Source: Hafnia alvei (GTDB lineage: Bacteria; Pseudomonadota; Gammaproteobacteria; Enterobacterales; Enterobacteriaceae). Taken from it: 64,000 bases of DNA. Of this stretch, positions 55,789-64,000 are shown one piece after another. Below the pieces are notes generated by a model. That model saw only the letters and a list, made by a program, of their open reading frames with translations. It was not told the DNA's origin and did not search any database. Where the stretch lies: positions 111 to 64,110 of the forward strand of contig NZ_FMIQ01000026.1 of the NCBI RefSeq assembly GCF_900095695.1, written 5' to 3'. A program made the position numbers and the translations under genes. Every line of letters begins with the position of its first letter. Within the stretch, counting starts at the first letter, position 1.

Positions 55789-57450
55789 ATGTCGCTTCAT
55801 CAAACACCCACTCGCGTATGGGATACCCGCCGTCAGGAAAAAAGACGTCGCGTCGAAAGCGTGCAGGGGCTTATAAACGGAAAAGTGATTCCGACCGATG
55901 ATTTAACCGCAATTCTCGAAAAACTGATTGTCTCTGGCGACCGCGTTGTTATGGAAGGTAACAACCAAAAGCAGGCTGATTTCTTATCGCGCAGTTTGGC
56001 TGAGGTTGAGCCGGCTAAAGTCCACGATTTGCATATGATCATGCCAAGCGTAGGTCGTGCAGAACATCTGGATATCTTTGAAAAAGGGATTGCTCGCAAG
56101 CTGGACTTCGCTTTCTCCGGCACCCAGAGCCTGCGCATTTCACAGCTGCTTGAAGATGGTCAGCTAGAAATTGGCGCCATCCATACCTACATCGAACTGT
56201 ATTCACGCCTTTATGTGGATCTGGTGCCTAACGTGGCGCTGGTCGCCGGTTTTAAAGCGGACCGTCACGGCAATTTGTATACCGGCCCAAGCACCGAAGA
56301 TACGCCAGCGCTGGTTGAAGCTGCGGCGTTTAAAAATGGTTTAGTCATCGCACAGGTTAATGAGCTGGTCGATGATGAAACTGACCTGCCACGCGTTGAT
56401 ATTCCGGGTTCTTGGATTGACTTCGTGGTGGTGGCCGATAAGCCATTCTTTATTGAACCTCTATTTACCCGCGATCCTCGTTTGATTAAACCCGTACATG
56501 TTCTGATGGGCATGATGGCGATTAAAGGTATTTATGCCAAGCATCAGGTGCAGTCCCTCAACCACGGGATTGGTTTCAATACTGCTGCGATTGAATTGCT
56601 GCTGCCAACCTACGGTGAGCAATTAGGACTGAAGGGCAAAATCTGTAAGCACTGGACACTGAATCCGCATCCAACGCTGATCCCTGCCATTGAAAGCGGC
56701 TGGGTTGAAACTGTTCACTGCTTCGGCGGCGAACTGGGGATGGAAGATTACATCGCGGCACGCCCAGATATTTTCTTCACCGGCAATGACGGCTCTATGC
56801 GTTCAAACCGTGCTTTCTGCCAGATGGCAGGGCAGTACGCGGTGGATATGTTTATCGGTTCCACCCTGCAAATTGACGGCATGGCGCACTCTTCAACGGT
56901 CACCCGTGGTCGCCTGTCTGGTTTCGGCGGCGCGCCAAATATGGGACACGATCCGCACGGCCGCCGTCACGCGACGCCAGCCTGGCTCGATATGATCGAA
57001 GAGCCGGATCCGTTAGCGCGGGGTCGCAAGCTGGTAGTACAGATGGTTGAAACCTTCCAAGCCGGCGCGAAGCCAACCTTCGTTGAAAAACTGGATGCGA
57101 TTGACGTGGCGAAAGAGTCCGGCATGCCGCTGGCTCCGGTCATGATTTATGGCGATGACGTGACCCACGTACTGACCGAAGAAGGGATTGCCTATCTCTA
57201 CCGCGCTCGCTCGTTAGAAGAGCGCCGTGCGATGGTCGCGGCGGTTGCGGGGATCACCGATATCGGTTTGGGCGTTGATGCTAAACGCGTGGCCGATCTG
57301 CGTCGTGAAGGCAAAGTGGTCTTCCCTGAAGATATGGGGATCCGCCGTACCGATGCAACGCGCTCGTTGCTGGCGGCGGGTAGCGTATCCGATCTGGTTG
57401 AGTGGTCTGACGGTTTATACAACCCACCCGCTAAATTCCGGAGCTGGTAA
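55789..57450 (+). CDS. mdcA: Malonate decarboxylase alpha subunit (acetyl-S-ACP:malonate ACP transferase)
   Basis: Subunit that swaps acetyl for malonyl on the acyl carrier protein, a CoA-transferase-like fold. The 553 residues fit the MdcA family (about 550) and show DTRRQEKRRRVESVQGLINGK at the start, YTGPSTEDTPALVEAAAF, LNPHPTLIPAIESGWVE and SGFGGAPNMGHDPHGRRHATPAW. GGGGAGG precedes the start. First gene of mdcABCDEFGH; its stop overlaps mdcB by 1 nt. Confidence 0.97.
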   Translation: MSLHQTPTRVWDTRRQEKRRRVESVQGLINGKVIPTDDLTAILEKLIVSGDRVVMEGNNQKQADFLSRSLAEVEPAKVHDLHMIMPSVGRAEHLDIFEKGIARKLDFAFSGTQSLRISQLLEDGQLEIGAIHTYIELYSRLYVDLVPNVALVAGFKADRHGNLYTGPSTEDTPALVEAAAFKNGLVIAQVNELVDDETDLPRVDIPGSWIDFVVVADKPFFIEPLFTRDPRLIKPVHVLMGMMAIKGIYAKHQVQSLNHGIGFNTAAIELLLPTYGEQLGLKGKICKHWTLNPHPTLIPAIESGWVETVHCFGGELGMEDYIAARPDIFFTGNDGSMRSNRAFCQMAGQYAVDMFIGSTLQIDGMAHSSTVTRGRLSGFGGAPNMGHDPHGRRHATPAWLDMIEEPDPLARGRKLVVQMVETFQAGAKPTFVEKLDAIDVAKESGMPLAPVMIYGDDVTHVLTEEGIAYLYRARSLEERRAMVAAVAGITDIGLGVDAKRVADLRREGKVVFPEDMGIRRTDATRSLLAAGSVSDLVEWSDGLYNPPAKFRSW

Positions 57451-58304
57451 TGAAAATCCAACCCTATTCACTCCATTCTGACGTCGATGATGCGGCAAGT
57501 TTACTCGCGAAACAGGCTACGCAAGCGCTGCTGGACGAAGCTCGTCTGTCTCCTAAACCCGGCTTGGTTGATAGCCGTGGTTCTGGCGCGCATCAGGATT
57601 TAACGCTGGATTTGATGGAACGCTCGGCACACAGCTTAACGCCGGCATTTCAGCAGCTCGCCATCGCAAGTTGGCAGCGTCCGGTAGACAGCGCGCTGCG
57701 TCAGGAGATTGGAAGAATAGGGCGGGACGGTGAGCGCAGCATGATGCTGGCGACGCAGGGCGTGAATACCCACCGTGGTGCTATTTGGGCGCTGGGGTTA
57801 TTGGTGAGCGCCGTCGCCATGCAAGGGGCGAAGGGCGACGTGCACTCAACGCTCAGCCTGGCCGCGCAGGTCGCACGTTTGCCCGACCACGCAAGCCCAA
57901 AAGTATTCAGTAAAGGGCTGAGAGCGACTCAACGTTATCAGGTTCCCGGCGCACGTGAAGAGGCACAGCAAGGCTTCCCGCACGTGATAACGCTGGCTTT
58001 ACCGCAGCTGTGGCACAGCCGTCAGCAAGGGGCAACGGAACAAGAAGCCCGGATTGATGCGCTGATGGCCATCATGACTTCGCTTAGCGATACCTGCGTA
58101 CTTTCTCGCGGCGGCTTATCAGCATTGACCGCGATGCAACAGGGTGCCGCCGAGGTGCTGGCTAACGGTGGATATCAAACGCCAGCAGGTCGCTTAGCGC
58201 TAGCTAATTTGGAAGTCCGCATGTTGGCCGACCATGTTTCTCCCGGCGGAGCCGCAGATTTACTGGCAGCCGCGCTGTTTTTAGATAGAACCTGCCGCCA
58301 TTAG
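57450..58304 (+). CDS. mdcB: Triphosphoribosyl-dephospho-CoA synthase
   Basis: CitG-family enzyme that makes the prosthetic-group precursor 2'-(5''-triphosphoribosyl)-3'-dephospho-CoA from ATP and dephospho-CoA for MdcC. The 284 residues carry the CitG motifs ALLDEARLSPKPGLVDSRGSGAHQDL, MLATQGVNTHRGAIWALG and SRGGLSAL. Translationally coupled to mdcA. Confidence 0.95.
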   Translation: MKIQPYSLHSDVDDAASLLAKQATQALLDEARLSPKPGLVDSRGSGAHQDLTLDLMERSAHSLTPAFQQLAIASWQRPVDSALRQEIGRIGRDGERSMMLATQGVNTHRGAIWALGLLVSAVAMQGAKGDVHSTLSLAAQVARLPDHASPKVFSKGLRATQRYQVPGAREEAQQGFPHVITLALPQLWHSRQQGATEQEARIDALMAIMTSLSDTCVLSRGGLSALTAMQQGAAEVLANGGYQTPAGRLALANLEVRMLADHVSPGGAADLLAAALFLDRTCRH

Positions 58305-58356
58305 GCGGGGCGTAAAGATGCGCGTCGGCTGTTAGACAACGAATAAAGAGGACGTT

Positions 58357-58659
58357 ATGGAACGTATTGAACTGAGCTATCCGGCAAGCGAAACGCTGCC
58401 GAACAAAGCATTAAGCGGCGTCGTCGGTTCCGGCGATATGGAAGTTCTGTTTGCGCCTGAAGAGAGCGCAGGCACGCTGTCCGTGGTGATTAAAACGTCG
58501 GTGGACGGCAGTGGTCTGCGTTGGCAGCACCTATTTGAGCGCTTAGCGAGCCTGCGTACTTTGCCTGCGGGGCGGTTAGAGATTAATGATTTCGGTGCAA
58601 CGCCGGGCGTGGCTCGCCTACGTATCGAACAAGTCTTTGAGGAGGCAACTCATGCGTAA
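58357..58659 (+). CDS. mdcC: Malonate decarboxylase acyl carrier protein (delta subunit)
   Basis: A 100-residue carrier protein. VVGSGDMEVLF contains S25, the serine that carries the dephospho-CoA-type prosthetic group in Klebsiella MdcC. AGAGGA lies before the ATG. Overlaps mdcD by 8 bp. Confidence 0.95.
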   Translation: MERIELSYPASETLPNKALSGVVGSGDMEVLFAPEESAGTLSVVIKTSVDGSGLRWQHLFERLASLRTLPAGRLEINDFGATPGVARLRIEQVFEEATHA

Positions 58660-59518
58660 CGATCTCAGCTTTATCGAACTCAGCGCCCGCGAACGCGCGC
58701 GCCGTTTACTGGATGCCGGTACTTTCCGTGAATTACTTGGCCCATTTGAGCACATCACATCGCCATGGTTAGAACCTCAAGGCATTGTGACACAGGCCGA
58801 TGATGGCATGGTGGTGGCTAAAGGCACCATCGAGGGAAAACCGGCAGTTATAGTGGCGGTTGAAGGGGCTTTCCAAGGCGGCAGCATGGGCGAAGTATCC
58901 GGCGCCAAAATGGCCTCAGCGTTAGAGCTGGCTGCGGAAGATAACCGCAACGGTATTCCAACGCAGGCTGTCTTGCTGTTAGAGACCGGCGGCGTGCGCT
59001 TGCAAGAGGCTAATCTCGGTTTGGCAGCCATTGCGGATATTCATGCGGCGATTGTCGATCTGCGTCGTTATACGCCGGTAGTGGGCATTGTTGCCGGTAC
59101 CGTTGGCTGCTTCGGTGGTATGTCGATTGCGGCCGCGCTGTGCAGCTATTTGATCGTAACCCGTGAAGCGCGCTTAGGCCTCAACGGCCCGCAGGTGATT
59201 GAGCAGGAAGCGGGGATTGAAGAGTATGACTCGCGCGACCGCCCATTCATCTGGAGCATGACCGGTGGCGACGTTCGTTATCGCAATGGTTTTGTTGATG
59301 CCGAAGTCCCTGATGGCTTAAATGCGGTAAAACAGGCGATGAATCAGTGTATTGCCCGTGGCGTTCCTGAACAACATCGTTCAGACAAATTCGCCCAGTA
59401 TCTTACCGCACTGCAAGGGTTCGATACTCGCCAACAGGCAACGGCTGAACTGGCCGCCGAACTTTTCTCTCAGAATCATCTCTCTGCTAAAAACCGTTCA
59501 CAGGAGGATCGCGCATGA
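58652..59518 (+). CDS. mdcD: Malonyl-S-ACP decarboxylase beta subunit
   Basis: Carboxyltransferase-fold subunit that, with MdcE, removes CO2 from malonyl-S-ACP. From ATG 58652 the protein has 288 residues; AGGAGG lies just upstream, and the frame extension into mdcC is not supported. SFIELSARERARRLLDAGTFREL, GGSMGEVSGAKMASALELA and LLLETGGVRLQEANLGL are typical. Ends with a 4-nt ATGA overlap with mdcE. Confidence 0.96.
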   Translation: MRNDLSFIELSARERARRLLDAGTFRELLGPFEHITSPWLEPQGIVTQADDGMVVAKGTIEGKPAVIVAVEGAFQGGSMGEVSGAKMASALELAAEDNRNGIPTQAVLLLETGGVRLQEANLGLAAIADIHAAIVDLRRYTPVVGIVAGTVGCFGGMSIAAALCSYLIVTREARLGLNGPQVIEQEAGIEEYDSRDRPFIWSMTGGDVRYRNGFVDAEVPDGLNAVKQAMNQCIARGVPEQHRSDKFAQYLTALQGFDTRQQATAELAAELFSQNHLSAKNRSQEDRA

Positions 59519-60330
59519 GCACCTCAACAGCACAAACCGCCAGCCGTGGCCGTTATTGGTTTTCCTTACTGACTCAGGGCGCGACTCAGCGTCAAGGACA
59601 ATGCGAATCGGTTAAAGCCGCCGATGGTGAAATCGATGGACAGGCCGCACGTTTTATCGCGGTGGTTCCAGATGCAAATAATCACTATCCGCGCGCGGTC
59701 AACGGCGAAGTCGGTCTGCTTGAAGGCTGGACGCTGGCACAGTTGGTGAGCGAAGTCGTCGAAGCAGATAAAAACAAACCCCAGAAACGCGCCATCGTGG
59801 CTGTGATCGATGTGCCAAGTCAGGCCTATGGCCGTCGTGAAGAGGCGTTTGGTATTCATCAGGCGTTAGCCGGTGCCGCGGGTGCTTACGCTAACGCGCG
59901 TTTGGCGGGTCACCCGGTGATTGGCTTAATCGTGGGTAAAGCGATGTCGGGCGCTTTCTTAGCGCACGGCTATCAGGCTAACCGTCTGATTGCGTTTAAT
60001 GACGCGGGCGTAATGATTCATGCGATGGGGAAAGAGTCTGCGGCGCGCATCACGCTGCGCTCCGTCGAGTCGCTGGAGAAATTGGCCGCGACCATTCCGC
60101 CGATGGCCTATGACATTAAAAATTACAGCACGCTGGGCTTATTAGACCAACTGTTGGACATCAACGATCCGCTTAATGCCAGCGCAGACGATCTGGCCCG
60201 CGTGACCACCGTATTGCGTGAAGCCGTTGTGGATGCTCGCCAGCAGGGTGTTGATCTCAGCAACCGCTTAGGCGCGCACAATCGCCAAAGTTCTTCTCTG
60301 GTTCGCACCCGTATGCGCGCCGAGTGGTAA
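59515..60330 (+). CDS. mdcE: Malonyl-S-ACP decarboxylase gamma subunit
   Basis: Partner of MdcD, also of the carboxyltransferase fold. The 271 residues include RGRYWFSLLTQGATQRQG, VIDVPSQAYGRREEAFGIHQALAGAAGAYANARLAGHPVIGLIVGKAMSGAF (active-site loop) and AVMIHAMGKESAARIT (reads GVMIHAMGK here). Coupled to mdcD. A 173-bp gap with a hairpin separates it from mdcF. Confidence 0.96.
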   Translation: MSTSTAQTASRGRYWFSLLTQGATQRQGQCESVKAADGEIDGQAARFIAVVPDANNHYPRAVNGEVGLLEGWTLAQLVSEVVEADKNKPQKRAIVAVIDVPSQAYGRREEAFGIHQALAGAAGAYANARLAGHPVIGLIVGKAMSGAFLAHGYQANRLIAFNDAGVMIHAMGKESAARITLRSVESLEKLAATIPPMAYDIKNYSTLGLLDQLLDINDPLNASADDLARVTTVLREAVVDARQQGVDLSNRLGAHNRQSSSLVRTRMRAEW

Positions 60331-60372
60331 TGCTTTAAACACACTAAGACCGACCGTTAGTTTTAATTATAA

Positions 60373-60406
60373 CGCTGGGAACGATGTAAATGTATCGCAC
60401 CCAGCG
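60373..60406 (+). other. Intra-operon hairpin between mdcE and mdcF
   Basis: CGCTGGG/CCCAGCG (60373-60379/60400-60406) encloses CGAT/ATCG (60382-60385/60394-60397). No T-run follows. It could protect the upstream mRNA part or set the ratio between decarboxylase subunits and the transporter and accessory genes. Confidence 0.6.
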
Positions 60407-60503
60407 AGTCCTCACCTGCCCGCTAACGACTGTTTTATAAAAAGAAAATAACGTTTTAACTGAATTTTTCTGTAACGCTTTTTGTTTTTATACAAGGTGA
60501 TTT

Positions 60504-61463
60504 ATGACATATGTAATTATTCACGCCCTCGCACCGATCTTCGTCATCATGCTGCTCGGCTTTTATGCCGGTAAAGCCAAGATGGTCGATAACAAGAATG
60601 TTTCTCTGCTCAATATCTTCGTGATGGACTTTGCCCTGCCAGCAGCGTTGTTTAGCGCCACGGTGCAAACCCCATGGAGCGGCATTGTTCAGCAGTCTCC
60701 GCTGATTGTGGTGCTGGTATTAGGCATGTGGGTAACCTATGCCGCGATTTACTTTATCTGCACCAAAGTCTTCAAGAAAACGCCACAGGATGCAGCGGTT
60801 CTGACGCTAACCGTAGCGTTACCTAACTACGCCGCGCTGGGTTTACCGATCTTAGGCAGCGTGCTGGGCGAAAGCTCTTCTACGTCGCTGTCGGTTGCGG
60901 TGGCTATCGCCTGTGGTTCTGTGCTGATGACGCCGTTCTGCCTGCTGATCCTCGAACGTGAAAAAGCGCGTGAGTCGGGTGCGATTCAGGGCTCAACTCT
61001 CACGATGCTGCCGGTTCTAATGTGGCGCTCGGTGAAAAAACCTATCGTGTGGGGGCCGTTGCTGGGGGTTGTATTGTCAGCCATCGGTATTCACATGCCT
61101 GAAATGGTACTGGCTTCGATCAAACCGTTGGGCCTGTCTGCTACGGCTTCGGCGCTGTTCCTGACCGGTGTGATCCTGTCTGCGCGTAAACTGAAAATCA
61201 ATACCTGCGTGGTGCTGTCGAGCGTCACCAAGCTGCTGATTCAGCCCTTCATTGCGTGGGGTATCGTGTTGGCGATGGGCTTGCATGGTGATGTTGCCGT
61301 CACGGCAATTCTGATGATCGCGCTTTCTGCGGGCTTCTTCGGTATCGTATTCGGCAACCGTTTCGGCGTGCAGTCTCCTGATGCTGAAGCTACGCTGCTG
61401 ATAAGCTCCGTGCTGTGTATCATCACGCTGCCGCTGTTTATTACGCTGACCGCAGGAATTTAA
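60504..61463 (+). CDS. mdcF: Malonate transporter, AEC family
   Basis: A 319-residue inner-membrane protein of the auxin efflux carrier (AEC) family with about ten hydrophobic segments in two halves (LAPIFVIMLLGFYAGKAKMVDN at the start; FFGIVFGNRFGVQSPDAEATLLIS near the end). In Klebsiella the gene at this operon position is the malonate carrier. AAGGTG lies before the ATG. Confidence 0.92.
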   Translation: MTYVIIHALAPIFVIMLLGFYAGKAKMVDNKNVSLLNIFVMDFALPAALFSATVQTPWSGIVQQSPLIVVLVLGMWVTYAAIYFICTKVFKKTPQDAAVLTLTVALPNYAALGLPILGSVLGESSSTSLSVAVAIACGSVLMTPFCLLILEREKARESGAIQGSTLTMLPVLMWRSVKKPIVWGPLLGVVLSAIGIHMPEMVLASIKPLGLSATASALFLTGVILSARKLKINTCVVLSSVTKLLIQPFIAWGIVLAMGLHGDVAVTAILMIALSAGFFGIVFGNRFGVQSPDAEATLLISSVLCIITLPLFITLTAGI

Positions 61464-61476
61464 GTAAGGAATCAGT

Positions 61477-62106
61477 ATGTTACGCCCGCATGACTTGATC
61501 TGGATTAACAACGTAACCTCACTCACCACGCAAGACACCATGCCGGAGTGGGTGGCACAGCAGTGGCGCACGTCATTGCCATTAGTGGTGCGACGCGATG
61601 TTCAAGATGGCGGGCGTATTCCAGTCGGGATCCGTGGCATGAAGCGCAGCCAGCGCGCGGCGGCTTGGGTCGATGAACAAAGCGTGGTGCGATGCGTCAC
61701 GCCGGAATCGTTAATCGCCGATCCTATCGCGTTGCTGCAATCTTCTTTTGTTTCCCTACCGCCGGTTCAGGTGCTGATTATGCTGATGCAAACGCCGTGG
61801 CCGTGGGTATGGGGAGTAACAGGAAGCTGCGGTTACGCTTTAGCGACGGATATTCCGGTGATGCACACCGATAGCGATCTCGATTTGGTGGTGCGCTGTC
61901 CGCAAAAAATTAGCGCGGAAGAGCTGGCACACTTTGCCGAGCGTATTGCTCAGGTTCAGCTCCCGTGCCGAACCGACGTTCAGGTTGAAACCCCACTCGG
62001 GGCTTTTGCTCTGACAGAATGGCTACGCGATAAGCGCGTCATGCTGAAAACGGCAACCGGACCGGTGCTAACCCGCGATCCGTGGTCGCCGTCAGAGGAG
62101 GCATAA
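61477..62106 (+). CDS. mdcG: Phosphoribosyl-dephospho-CoA transferase (holo-ACP synthase)
   Basis: Attaches the MdcB product to S25 of apo-MdcC. The 209 residues match the MdcG family: LRPHDLIWI at the start, PLVVRRDVQDGGRIPVGIRG, and TDSDLDLVVRCP, the Asp pair typical of a nucleotidyltransferase fold. Its stop overlaps the mdcH start by 1 nt. Confidence 0.95.
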   Translation: MLRPHDLIWINNVTSLTTQDTMPEWVAQQWRTSLPLVVRRDVQDGGRIPVGIRGMKRSQRAAAWVDEQSVVRCVTPESLIADPIALLQSSFVSLPPVQVLIMLMQTPWPWVWGVTGSCGYALATDIPVMHTDSDLDLVVRCPQKISAEELAHFAERIAQVQLPCRTDVQVETPLGAFALTEWLRDKRVMLKTATGPVLTRDPWSPSEEA

Positions 62107-63038
62107 TGAAAGTCTTATTTACTTTTCCCGGTCAAGGGCCGCAGCGTCCCGCAATGCTGCACGATTTGCCTGATAATGCTATTTCACGTTCGCTGATTGA
62201 ACAGGCCAATACCGCGTTAAACGAAGACGTGTTGGCGCTAGATAGCGCCTCAGCGTTGCAAAGAACGCGTGCAGTTCAGCTATGTTTACTGATCGCGGGC
62301 GTTGCCTATGCCAGAGAGCTTCAGACGGCAGGCGTTCAGGCTGATTTTGTGAGCGGTCTGTCTATTGGTGCTTTCCCCGCTGCGGTGGTCGCAGGGGCGT
62401 TAGACTTTTCGGACGCCGTGCGTTTAGTCGCCCTGCGCGGCGAACTGATGGAAAATGCCTATCCCGATGGTTTCGGTCTTTCTGCTATTGTCGGCCTGAA
62501 TTTAAATCAGCTAGAGCCGTTGATTGCAGAGGTCAATTCACCGGATTTGCCGGTTTATTTAGCCAACATCAACGCGGAAGAACAGTTTGTGATTGCCGGT
62601 AGCGAAGCCGCCATGCAGCAGGTTATGACGCTGGCGCGGGCCAAAGGCGCACATAAAACCCAGCGTCTGGCGGTCAGCGTTCCTTCACACTGCGCGCTGT
62701 TGCTGGAGCCTGCACATCAGCTGGCGCAGGCGATGCAAAACGTGGCAGTGCAACGACCAAATATTGCCTATCTCAGCGGTAGCACGGGGCGGGTGTTATG
62801 GCAGCCTGAACGTATTGCCGACGATTTGGCGTTCAATATGTCGCGCACCGTGTGCTGGCATGAAGCCATGGTTGCGGCCTATGAGCGAGAAGTTCGTTTG
62901 GCGATTGAAATGCCGCCCGGTGCCGTACTCACGGGGCTAACCCGAAAAGTGATGGAGCAAGGGGAAGCGCTTTCACGCTGCCAGCTTGGTTTGAAATCGG
63001 TCACTGATATAGTGGCTCACTATCAGAAACAGGCTTAA
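62106..63038 (+). CDS. mdcH: Malonate decarboxylase epsilon subunit (malonyl-CoA:ACP transacylase)
   Basis: FabD-like acyltransferase that primes the carrier protein with malonyl from malonyl-CoA. From ATG 62106 (AGGAGG upstream) it has 310 residues. FTFPGQGPQRPAML, the nucleophile motif VSGLSIGAFPAAVV, the catalytic His in SVPSHCALL and IEMPPGAVLTGL are clear. Its end overlaps the convergent mdcR end by 4 bp. Confidence 0.96.
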   Translation: MKVLFTFPGQGPQRPAMLHDLPDNAISRSLIEQANTALNEDVLALDSASALQRTRAVQLCLLIAGVAYARELQTAGVQADFVSGLSIGAFPAAVVAGALDFSDAVRLVALRGELMENAYPDGFGLSAIVGLNLNQLEPLIAEVNSPDLPVYLANINAEEQFVIAGSEAAMQQVMTLARAKGAHKTQRLAVSVPSHCALLLEPAHQLAQAMQNVAVQRPNIAYLSGSTGRVLWQPERIADDLAFNMSRTVCWHEAMVAAYEREVRLAIEMPPGAVLTGLTRKVMEQGEALSRCQLGLKSVTDIVAHYQKQA

Positions 63039-63958
63039 TTGAGTGCGCGATGGGCGCGTGCGTACATGCGTCCTTCTGCGGTGAGTGCGAGCAGGTTAGG
63101 GTCTTGTTCTCGGCTGCGTGCAAATACCAAGGCAATGGTCTGTCGCATCTGATATTCACTGCACAGCGGCAGCAGTTTCACGCTGCTTTCATACACGTTT
63201 TTCATTCTGCCTGGTATCAGCGTATAGCCCACGCCAGCCTGAACCAGACTGAGCATCGAGAAAATATCGTTGACTCGGGTAACGATGTCAGGCTCGAAAC
63301 CGGCAATTTGAAATGCCTCGCTAAAGCCATGATAAGTGGCAAATCCTTCCGCAAGTGCAACAAATTTCTCGTCACGATAATCACGCAAATCCGCCAAGCC
63401 CGGTTTTATCAGCGCCGATGAAGCGGGTGCCGCGAGAAAAATATCATCTTGAAACAGCGGCACGGTTTCGAATAACTGTTCGTTCACTTGGCTATCGGAA
63501 ATAGAAATCAGAATGGCGTCGAGCTGCTGATTTTCTAGCTGCTGTAATAAATCCTGATTCGAGCCCATGGTGAGGCTGATTTCCACTTCAGGGCGGCGCA
63601 GTTTAACGCCCATGATGAGCTTAGGAATGGTTTCCAGCGTCAGCGAATACATGGTGCCAATTTTCATCCGCTGCTGACCAAACCCAGCGGCGATGCGGGT
63701 TTCTTCGATGCCTTTCTGGGCAAGCTCCACCAGATCGCGGGCATATTCAGCCAGCGTATGCGCGGCGGGAAGCGGCAGTAAATTACGGCCTTTATGCACA
63801 AATAACGGGCAGCGAAATCCTTCTTCCAGCGTGTGTAACGCCCTATGCACGCTCACACTGCTTAACCCCAGGGATTCTGCCGCGCGGGTGATATTTTCTT
63901 TTTCCATGAAGGCTAAAAAGATTTCTAATTTTCGCAGAGTTATTTCGCTGTCAATCAT
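63035..63958 (-). CDS. mdcR: LysR-family regulator of malonate genes
   Basis: A 307-residue LysR regulator with HTH LEIFLAFMEKENITRAAESLGLSSVSVHRALHTLEEGF (about 9-47) and an effector-binding domain. ATG 63958 has CGGCGGAA upstream. In Klebsiella mdcR lies at the same end of the mdc cluster and activates it with malonate, but is encoded convergently here relative to mdcH. The last 42 bp of the window hold only its upstream region. Confidence 0.92.
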   Translation of the reverse strand: MIDSEITLRKLEIFLAFMEKENITRAAESLGLSSVSVHRALHTLEEGFRCPLFVHKGRNLLPLPAAHTLAEYARDLVELAQKGIEETRIAAGFGQQRMKIGTMYSLTLETIPKLIMGVKLRRPEVEISLTMGSNQDLLQQLENQQLDAILISISDSQVNEQLFETVPLFQDDIFLAAPASSALIKPGLADLRDYRDEKFVALAEGFATYHGFSEAFQIAGFEPDIVTRVNDIFSMLSLVQAGVGYTLIPGRMKNVYESSVKLLPLCSEYQMRQTIALVFARSREQDPNLLALTAEGRMYARAHRALN

Positions 63959-64000
63959 GATTCCGCCGCATAACAATCATACTAATATTAGGGAATACTT

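Noticed and set aside
61077..61571. 164-codon minus-strand frame opposite mdcF/mdcG
   Set aside because: Shadow rich in Arg, His and Gln, typical of antisense reading of a membrane protein gene.

Overview
The window looks like chromosome of a Hafnia-type Enterobacterales species. This is an inference from gene order and from how the proteins read; no database was searched. The left two thirds follow the order seen around minute 17 of the E. coli chromosome: tRNA-Lys, nadA, zitB, aroG, gpmA, galETKM, modF/modE, acrZ, modABC, ybhA, bioA/bioBFCD and uvrB. A second E. coli-like block (dusC, pbpG, yohP) follows, and the window ends in a complete malonate decarboxylase cluster (mdcABCDEFGH plus mdcR).

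Layout. 1-7.2 kb: tRNA-Lys with an array of small hairpins behind it, nadA with a NadR operator, putrescine aminotransferase patA with NtrC sites and a sigma-54 promoter, zitB, an AT-rich CPBP protease gene, aroG and a Spy/CpxP-like gene. 7.3-15.8 kb: gpmA with a Fur box, psiF, and a copper/silver RND efflux operon whose adaptor CusB carries a fused CusF domain. 16-27.1 kb: gal operon with three GalR-type operators, a CPBP protease, modF, modE, acrZ and modABC with a ModE site. 27.1-27.6 kb: a Zor/Orz-type type I toxin-antitoxin locus. 27.7-40 kb: ybhA, a SWIM-SNF2 helicase, ggt, the divergent biotin operons, then a small two-gene unit that may be a HicA-like toxin-antitoxin pair. 41-47 kb: uvrB with its LexA and DnaA boxes, a VF530 protein, two divergent regulator/enzyme pairs (LysR with a quinone-reductase-like protein, and MocR with an AhpD-like protein). 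47.1-48.96 kb: an AT-rich islet with a single gene, an ExoY-like nucleotidyl cyclase toxin, bracketed by 31-bp direct repeats. 49-55.4 kb: dusC, a frameshifted eamA, tam, pbpG, a DUF808 gene, yohP and a MetQ-like lipoprotein. 55.8-64 kb: the malonate genes.

How the genes work together. Most genes are housekeeping: NAD, aromatic amino acid and biotin synthesis, galactose use, molybdate uptake, UV repair. Control is readable from operators for NadR, NtrC, Fur, GalR, ModE, BirA and LexA. MdcA, C, D and E form malonyl-S-ACP decarboxylase; MdcB and MdcG make and attach its prosthetic group, MdcH loads malonate, MdcF imports it, and MdcR is the likely activator.

Most interesting items: (1) the standalone ExoY-like cyclase with all expected catalytic residues, inserted inside a hairpin behind mocR; (2) the Zor/Orz locus, where a direct repeat predicts antitoxin-toxin mRNA pairing; (3) the HicA-like/HTH pair; (4) the poly-hairpin array behind the tRNA; (5) the third gal operator; (6) the homopolymer frameshift in eamA.
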